A stretch of DNA of 64,000 bases, taken from contig OX344752.2 in NCBI GenBank assembly GCA_947034885.2, forward strand, positions 12,710,001 through 12,774,000. The letters run 5' to 3'. Both the position numbers and the translations under genes were made by a program. The notes beneath the pieces were generated by a model, which saw only the letters and a program-made list of their open reading frames with translations, searched no databases and was not told the DNA's origin. How positions within the stretch are numbered: the first letter of the stretch is position 1; every line of letters starts with the position of its first letter. Source of the DNA: Thuidium tamariscinum. Its lineage: Eukaryota; Streptophyta; Bryopsida; Hypnales; Thuidiaceae. Shown one piece after another: positions 57,920-64,000 of this stretch.

Positions 57920-58290
57920 CAACTATTCATCTTTAGAATTAGGGGTAGAAAATGAAAATCTTCTACAATAGGTTGACTTCAAATGAATTCTTTTGAATTT
58001 TTTTATACCAATGATTCCTATGGTTTTAGAAAAGATGATTTCTACATAGACCCCCTACCTTCTTCCAAAGTTAAACAATATTGTAGTCATTTCTTGGACT
58101 ATAAATGACAGAATCCTTGCATACATGACAAAAAAAAGTCATTATTCATCCTTAGAATATTGTGCAAAAAGGGGGAATATTGCACAATAGTTTGACCTCC
58201 AATGAGCATTTATTCATTATTTTTTAAAGTAGATGATGTCATATACCAAAGGGATGATTTCCACAGGCATCAGCCAGATGTTCAAGCCCA
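57920..58290. repeat. Diverged tandem duplication, about 220 bases
   Basis: ATTCATCTTTAGAATTA, CTACAATAGGTTGACTTC and AAAAGATGATTTCTACATA near 57920-58050 recur as ATTCATCCTTAGAATAT, GCACAATAGTTTGACCTC and AGGGATGATTTCCACA near 58140-58270. Moderate divergence, with indels. Confidence 0.6.
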
Positions 58291-59595
58291 GGTAAAGGGT
58301 TAAAATGATTGGCGTACATGAAGAGCCTTCTCCCTCAATCCAATGCCAAAAAAAGATGGAATACATGATTGGGTCCCTCGGATAAACCAGCACCGCAGAA
58401 GGAAAACTTGAATACAATGGTTAACACAAGTTTAGTGAGTAATTATCTATCATATCAAACAGTGGCTAAAAATCTAGCAACTCCCAAATTGGGATACACA
58501 GAAAATGCTACATATCGACAATCTTTCTACACTCACTGCGTAGCCTAACCCTCCGATATACACATCGGTTGAATGTTTCTCCTTACAATGTCAGGTACTG
58601 CTTGATCGCCTACTTGGTCACCTCGGTCCTCAATCAACTACATTACAGTGCATCTTCTATCATTGACTGTAAATACTGTATAAAGACTCTTCACAGCAAA
58701 ATCTGAGTCTTTTCGATACACAAATGATATCCTAAAACTTACGAGGTGAGCAAAGCGACTGTTGCTGTGTCTATCAATTCTTGAGGTGTTGCGTGAGCCC
58801 TGTGGAAACTGCGAGGGACTCGGTCACCCAAAGGAATTGTTTCGTTCGAACTCAGGTCGGAACACCATTTCCGTCATTGAAATGAATCTGTTCCTCAGCA
58901 GAAAATGAAAATTTGTCAGATGTGAAACTGTCACCATATTTGCAAGGTGCCTACACCAATTAGAACACAAAATGAGATGTTGGTTTAGGGTTTGATAGAA
59001 TATGGGAATAGCCTTGAGTAGATGAAAGAAACAAGCGTCACAATGATTTAACGTTTGAAACCTGACAGCAAATATATCTTCGGTACCAAAAAACAGTTCA
59101 TTTACTTCTGACTTTCAATTTCCTTGAGAAGAGAAGTAGCATTCTAGACAACCTGCATTGAACGCCCTTAGAATTGGCATGAAAAGGAATTCGTAACACC
59201 TTATTTATCAAGGTTGAATTCAATTCGAACAAAGAGCTCCTCAAGCAAACGAAGCTTCATCTTCACATGTGAGAATGCCATAATACATGGGGCTTAATCT
59301 TACCATATGCTGTCCCAACTTTTCCACAAAGACATAGGTTGAATACGTGACAGGTGGGCTACTGTCAATGATAGTGTACATGCTATTCTAGAATGTTGTT
59401 TTGAGGAAGGTCACAATAATTTGACGGGTGCAATTATACTTGATTTGATTAGACTTTACTCTAAATAACTCTCGAGGTGCTATGCCTTTGCTTTAATCTT
59501 ACTTGACACTTTTTCAAAAGATGCCATGCCACTAATGTCATGTTCTTCCCCTCCATATACACTATGCTCAAGTAAAATACATGGGTGTTCTTACC
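58291..59595. other. 3' flank of the RETICULATA-RELATED gene
   Basis: Less AT-rich than the left of the window, with no coding domain on either strand. On the minus strand the stop codon at 59598-59596 is followed at once by AAG|GTAAGA, so a 3' UTR intron may lead to an exon further left. A TTTTCATTTTCTGCTGAG acceptor candidate lies near 58900. This is speculative. Confidence 0.35.
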
Positions 59596-61489
59596 TTAAG
59601 CCTTCTGAAGAGTGTCTGCCTGTGTCTCAGCCAAAGCAGCAGGAGCAACGTCAGGTTTGGAAGCAGTCTGCGATCCCGTCTTCCTAGCCAACATGACAAA
59701 CGTAACTCCTCCAAGAACATTGTTCAATCCTCGCATCACAAACACAACTGTTTTGAAACAGGTGGGATGGAGCACACCTGCAGGCGCAAATTCCAATCCA
59801 TTCAGAGTCTGCAAGAGCATGTTGGTAGCGCACTGTTCTCAAAAGGTGCCATGCCACAACTACTCAAGAATGTTCCGTTTTTCTCTTCCATATGCATTCA
59901 AAACTCTTCATTATGACCTTCTCTAAAACGACAAAATATCCCGTAGATTTGCCGTACAATCACAGACTATAGCACTTGTCTCACATTCAAACTGAAAAAG
60001 TGGGGACCCTATGGAAACACTGAATTATGTGCAGAAATGCATGAAACAGAGGTATGGAGCACACCTGCAAGTGCAAATTCTAATCCATTCAGGGTCTGGT
60101 AGCGCGCGTTGGAGCTCAAGCCCATGTGACCCGCCCATGTGACCGCGTTCAGCACTGTCGGAGGCGCCTTGTTCTGGACCTCGAACTTGGGATCCACTCG
60201 CTTGCGGATGGACAACAAGAGATTCGAAAGCGCTGTCCCAGCCAAGCCCGCAACGAATCCGACAGCCGCAAATTGCACGCCCTTGTAGAGAAACGTCCCC
60301 GTGCGGTCCAAGAGGGAGTAATTCCCGGGCTCAAACATGTGCCCAGGCGGACAAGGAGCGAACACGAACGGCAGCTGCTTCGAAACGTGCCCCACGGCCG
60401 CCGTGGGCGCCAGCATGTACCTGAACTAGGATAGCATCAGATGGAGAAGAGAGACTGCGGATCCATCCTAAACCGAAAGCACAACCAAGTGCTTTCAAGC
60501 CCTTCACAAAGACAGTAACATCACCAGCATAAATTTCTCAAAATAGTTGCAATGATGGCAGTGGTTCCTAATTTCTTGGTCTAACCACAAGCCCATATGA
60601 AATGAGACTGGGGAGAACACTAAAAGCGCAGCCAAGCTCCTTAAAGAGCCATTCGCAAAGACAGTAATAACCGCACCAGCATACACTCCTGAAAATAGGT
60701 GCAGCGACGGCAGTGGTTTCTATCTTTGGCTAAATATCGCCAGAGTTTGAGAATTTCTTGGTCAAGCCACAAGAACAGATGAAATTGAAGGAGAAAAATG
60801 CAAGTTCAAAGCCTAATTAATCGTACACCACCAGAGGCTGTGTTGTCGCTACAGAGAAATAAACATGCAACGCAAAATTTGCCAGAATTGGTAACCTCAA
60901 CCAAATTCTTGGACCCCCACCCCCCCACCCCAGCGGAAAGAAAGAATGCGAAAAGAAAACCCTGCGTGATGGCTTCGTACATGAGGGTGAAGTTGAGGAT
61001 GGATCCGACCACGATGGTGGAGAAGACGAAGTCGAGCTCGTTGAGTCCGAAGTTCGGTCGCGACGCCATGTCGCCCAGAACGCACGCCGCGACGCCGACC
61101 ACCACCTCGGAGAACACCTTGAAGCCGAACTGCGGGTCGGCACTCACTCTACTGCGCCATCCGCGTTGAAATGCCCCAAGAATTCCTGCTTTCTTGTCAT
61201 CGTCATTGAGTTCATCGCCATCGTCTTTATCATCATCACCACCACCTCCTCCTCCTCCTTGCCATCCTCCAATTCCACCACTTCCAGCTCCATCTGCTAG
61301 TGTTGCTGAAGCCTTGGCAATGCTACTGTATTGGAGAGTTTTCCTCTGCAATGAAAAGAGTGAAGGCATGCGCGGTGATCCTCGGAAAGATGCGACAGGG
61401 TGATCACACCGAGAGAGATTAGGTCGGGAAGGAAGAGCGTGAGAGGAGACGAAGGGCTTTCCGAGGGAGGCGATCATCGAAGTCGCCAT
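59596..61489 (-). CDS. RETICULATA-RELATED (DUF3411) protein, chloroplast envelope, 348 aa
   Basis: Three coding exons: 61489-60981, 60420-60065 and 59777-59596, joined in frame by GT-AG introns of 560 and 287 bases. The start lies in GCCATGGC, just after TTTTTGCAG, a likely 5' UTR intron acceptor. Residues 1-60 are Ser/Arg-rich and acid-poor, like a transit peptide; 66-99 are a Gly- then Asp-rich linker. The conserved domain begins at GWRSRVSADPQFGFK (110-124) and includes ACVLGDMASRPNFGLNELDF, VGSILNFTLMYMLAP, an ALSNLLLSIRKRVDP helix, SSNARYQTLNGLEFALA and GLNNVLGGVTFVMLARKTGS, very close to Arabidopsis RER2/RER3-type members. Several hydrophobic segments fit an inner-envelope protein. Family mutants have reticulate leaves with too few mesophyll cells; the biochemical role is unknown. 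Length and exon junctions match the family without gaps, so I expect it to be functional. Confidence 0.93.
59768..60110 (-). repeat. Duplicated exon segment flanking intron 2
   Basis: On the minus strand, the end of exon 2 (GAATGGATTAGAATTTGCAC then TTGCAG) and the first intron bases (GTGTGCTCCAT) are repeated just before and across the intron 2 acceptor (GAATGGATTGGAATTTGCGC then CTGCAG, GTGTGCTCCAT). The similarity reaches back to GCGCTACCA, interrupted by a 12-base insertion in the second copy, and on to CTGTTTCA in the first exon 3 bases. The intron is 60064-59778. Copy 1 supplies the donor and copy 2 the acceptor. Confidence 0.9.
60467..60790. repeat. 150-bp tandem duplication in intron 1
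   Basis: AAAGCACAACCAAGTGC, CACAAAGACAGTAACATCAC, GGCAGTGGTTCC and AATTTCTTGGTC (60474-60590) are repeated in order about 150 bases further on as AAAGCGCAGCCAAGCTCC, CGCAAAGACAGTAATAACC, GGCAGTGGTTTC and AATTTCTTGGTC. The two copies make up more than half of the intron. Confidence 0.85.
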
Positions 61490-62688
61490 GGCGGGCTGCA
61501 AAAACAGACATGCAAATAGAGTGATCTAGGGTCAGATGTATGGAACTGATCGCTCTTTTACTGAGTGGCCGCAATCAGTCTTCAATCTACTCATTCTAGG
61601 CTCCAACATTGACTGCGCTTGATTTGCATTGACTCGATCAAAAGATGGTCAACCATTGACCCAAAATTGTTGAGTGCAAACCTCGCCGTTCTTGTGCAAG
61701 CTTGTGCTCGATAAAGGTGGCTTTATAGTAGATTCATTAGTACACACAAAAATCGATAAAGACCGTCGCCTCCTGATTGCAAAAGGTAATGAACTATGCA
61801 AGCACGATCAATGAGAAAGGCACCGAAATCTGCGAAAGAACATCAAACTTTGACCACAGCCCTGTTTCACCTAGCAAGAACGGCGGCACGCGAACTCTCG
61901 GTGCGAATGTTTTAACAGAAACCAGCTTCAAAGGTTGCCAGTCCCGAAGCAAGTTAAGCGAAGGAATTGTTACAGATCTACACACGGCCACCAGATGGGA
62001 ACAATCGGAAACAATAAAGAGGTGCGGTACCTATGGCTATAACGTCCACACCGACATGCGATCGCAAAGACGGAGATACTCCAACATCTACACTAAGAAT
62101 TTGCGAGAACTAGCGAAGCCACAAGCTACAAAAGGCAGGAAAGCAAAGCAACGCGACGAGAGGACGACCAGAATGCTGCGGAGTATTAAATTAATCAGCC
62201 GCGACATATCCCACATGGGGTACACATGCAAGCGACCCACTTGGAAAGTCAAAGTGCGCTTCACCTCACCACGACAGTTGTCGTACGGATTTGCAGACCA
62301 TAGATCCACGAAGCCATTCCGTGCCAGCCTCATGTCACCTAATTGTGGAGCCGGTATCGATCACGAGAGTTCAGCTTTCGGGTGACAATCGCACGACTCC
62401 GCGTAAACCTCGGCTATTTTTTTCTTTTTCTATTTTTTCTATAAGCAGTACCAAAAATTAAAAGTTTCGAGTGTAGTTGAAACTGCACTGCACCTGAATC
62501 ATGTCAGGGCAAAAACCCTGTCCCTTGTAACACCATTTGCACAAGAGCTTGTTTGCAGGCTTGTTAGGGTGAGCTCAGTCCAACGATCAGTCTTTCCATG
62601 AAGTGGAATTGCGGGGTTTCAGGCTCATCATATGGTGATGGACTGATGGCGGGCAAAGTGAAGTCCTAGCCTTATTCCAAGCGGAGAC
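61490..62688. other. Divergent promoter interval with a 198-codon open frame
   Basis: This interval separates two genes that read away from each other and should hold both promoters. It contains a plus-strand frame from ATG 61789 to 62385 (198 codons), polar and basic (KGRKAKQRDERTTRM), with no recognised domain. A chance frame of that length is unlikely at this composition but not impossible. It would overlap the 5' UTR intron or promoter of the RETICULATA-RELATED gene. I do not call it a gene. Confidence 0.4.
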
Positions 62689-62703
62689 TTATTATACCAC
62701 GTG
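62689..62703 (+). promoter_or_regulatory. TATA-like box and G-box upstream of ssSPT
   Basis: TTATTATA (62689-62696) is followed at once by CACGTG (62698-62703), a G-box bound by plant bZIP and bHLH factors. They lie 30-45 bases before the ATG, so the 5' UTR would be very short or transcription starts elsewhere. Confidence 0.4.
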
Positions 62704-62732
62704 AAGGCAAGTGAGGACTGAGGATGTGAGCG

Positions 62733-63161
62733 ATGTCAAGAGATCATGACACCAGCACCCGCAAGAGGAGTCGTCGACGCAGTACCACGAGAGAGAAGAA
62801 GATGCAGGTGGCTATGGCGAATGACTATGACGCTAGATCTGTGATGACCTACAACGACGACGACGAGCAGCAGCAGCAGCAGCACTACCAACGTGGGTGG
62901 TTCTCGCGCGTGGCGCAGAAGCTGGGGCAATGGAGCTTCCTTTACAACGTGACGACGGGCCTTTACATGCTGGATACATGGGAGCGCTGCTTCTTCAACA
63001 CCATCTTCGTTGTATTCTTGTTGGTGGCGGGCTACAACAGCGGCCACTTTATCTCCAAGTTTGGGGCTGGGGTTCTGGCGTGGTGTGGTGACAATTCGTG
63101 GTTTGATAGCGTCGGTTTACAGCATCTCCGCACGGTGCTCGGAGCACTGGGGGGCGGGTGA
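62733..63161 (+). CDS. Serine palmitoyltransferase small subunit (ssSPT), extended, 142 aa
   Basis: Residues about 60-110 match plant ssSPT: QKLGQWSFLYNVTTGLYML, then DTWERCFFNTIFVVF and LLVAGYNSGHFIS, with the invariant LYNVT-GLYMLD-WER core and one membrane span (about 86-102). In plants and animals this subunit binds the LCB1-LCB2 dimer in the endoplasmic reticulum and strongly stimulates condensation of serine with palmitoyl-CoA, the first step of sphingolipid synthesis. Arabidopsis versions are only 56 residues. Here an N-terminal extension of about 60 residues is Arg/Lys-rich, then acidic with five glutamines, and about 30 residues follow the core. Translation may instead begin at Met24, 28 or 38. 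A single exon. Function is inferred from the core alone. Confidence 0.85.
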   Translation: MSRDHDTSTRKRSRRRSTTREKKMQVAMANDYDARSVMTYNDDDEQQQQQHYQRGWFSRVAQKLGQWSFLYNVTTGLYMLDTWERCFFNTIFVVFLLVAGYNSGHFISKFGAGVLAWCGDNSWFDSVGLQHLRTVLGALGGG

Positions 63162-64000
63162 AATTAGGGTTTGGGGTCACAATGTTGTGGCAGGGAGTAG
63201 AAGATGTAGGATATCTGTCTCCGAAATTTGTAATATGTATGTGTATGATGATATTCATAAAAAGTTACTTACATTCCTTGGCTTCTGGGGGTGTTTCGAG
63301 TGTCAATCTCCGGCGCTCGGAAAGAGTGGGATACTGCCGTGGTTGTTTCAGCTCGAGGTTATGTGACGTGGGCATTTACGTATGTGTATCTGTTGTTTGC
63401 CTTCATGTCGCCTGAATTTTGAAATCGCTTGTATGGCATCAGTTGGGGGGCTGTTCGGAGCTGGGTTTGTTTTGCTGAGCTTGCAACACTTTTCACCTAC
63501 ACGTACGCTGACCTACACCTCCAGAAGACGAGGAGACAGGGTAGCACGACTGAACAACAACTAAAGGTCACAAACAGGGACACCCTGCTGACAGTTGGGA
63601 AGCGACCATTGTCTGCCTCTGAAGCTGAATGCCGTTCAAGAGCTTCCGAACAGATTATTTTGCCAACGTTCTCCAGAAGTCCAGTAACTGGCTGCTGCGA
63701 GATTACGGTATCTAGGGGACCATGTTCCTCTTTTCCTCATGGAATTAGGGTTTGCCCAGAGTATGGGGTTTGTGGCTTTGGCTAAACCTTTGGCTAAACC
63801 TTGAGGAATTTCCTGTATTCCAGTAAGCGAGAGGAAGCTTTGGTTTGCTGTTCTTCTCACACGTGCGAGATGCTTCAACTTGGATGATTGCGCAGCGAGG
63901 TTTGCTTGAAACTAGGATTCCTGTTACCTTAAATTTGGGGCATGTGGGTGAGGCAAAACCTTTGAGGTAGGTGATCATATTCCAGTGGACGAGAGAGAGC
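63162..64000. other. 3' flank of ssSPT, no further gene recognised
   Basis: Overlapping short frames on both strands lack domains and are typical of stop-poor DNA. AATATGTATG and ATTCATAAAAAG around 63230-63265 might serve as polyadenylation signals. TTTGGCTAAACC is present twice in tandem at 63776-63800. Confidence 0.45.

Noticed and set aside
60126-61403. Plus-strand open frames opposite the RETICULATA-RELATED exons
   Set aside because: Conserved protein similarity and splice sites support only the minus strand.
63158-63978. Several open frames of 60-118 codons at the right edge
   Set aside because: They overlap on both strands, have no domains and look like stop-poor flanking sequence.

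Overview
The window looks like nuclear DNA from a land plant or a close streptophyte relative. Two genes at the right end are confidently recognisable plant families: a chloroplast-targeted RETICULATA-RELATED (DUF3411) protein with clear GT-AG introns, and a plant-type small subunit of serine palmitoyltransferase. I cannot name the species. The left four fifths is strongly AT-rich and made almost entirely of decayed mobile elements and tandem repeats. A much less AT-rich gene zone starts near 51.5 kb; an AT-rich stretch interrupts it at about 56.4-58.2 kb.

Layout. 0-8 kb: a foldback repeat, CACTA-type MITEs, a broken unrecognised coding sequence (2251-2688) and a decayed LINE on the minus strand (about 7735 to 4190), whose reverse transcriptase is split beside its YADD motif by a MITE. 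8-25 kb: AT-rich DNA, a tRNA-derived SINE, palindromic modules, a 1.8-kb CACTA-type element with a palindrome of about 0.95 kb, and scattered exon-like blocks of a dead minus-strand coding sequence. 25-36 kb and 42-46 kb: a very diverged tandem satellite of about 100 bp that switches polarity near 43.0 kb, carrying a second minisatellite and several elements. Four copies of a 0.8-1.2 kb element family, three of them flanked by TTAA and starting CCCCTAAA, look piggyBac-like.

Gene zone. 51703-52794 encodes an unrecognised 363-residue coiled-coil protein. 54591-55935 holds exon pieces of an enoyl-CoA hydratase/3-hydroxyisobutyryl-CoA hydrolase-like gene that appears to lack its catalytic half. 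The RETICULATA-RELATED gene (61489 to 59596, minus, three coding exons, 348 aa) and the ssSPT gene (62733-63161, plus) diverge from a shared 1.2-kb interval. The second RETICULATA-RELATED intron is flanked by duplicated exon sequence, each copy containing AG|GT, which is what intron birth by tandem duplication would leave.

At least ten short inverted-repeat elements have CACTA ends and perfect or near-perfect 3-bp target duplications, so non-autonomous CACTA elements have been the main recent invaders. Stop codons inside the dead coding sequences are mostly TAG or TGA that one C-to-T change would give from CAG, CGA or TGG, which suggests methylation-driven decay. All coordinates of diverged repeats are approximate because they were read by eye.
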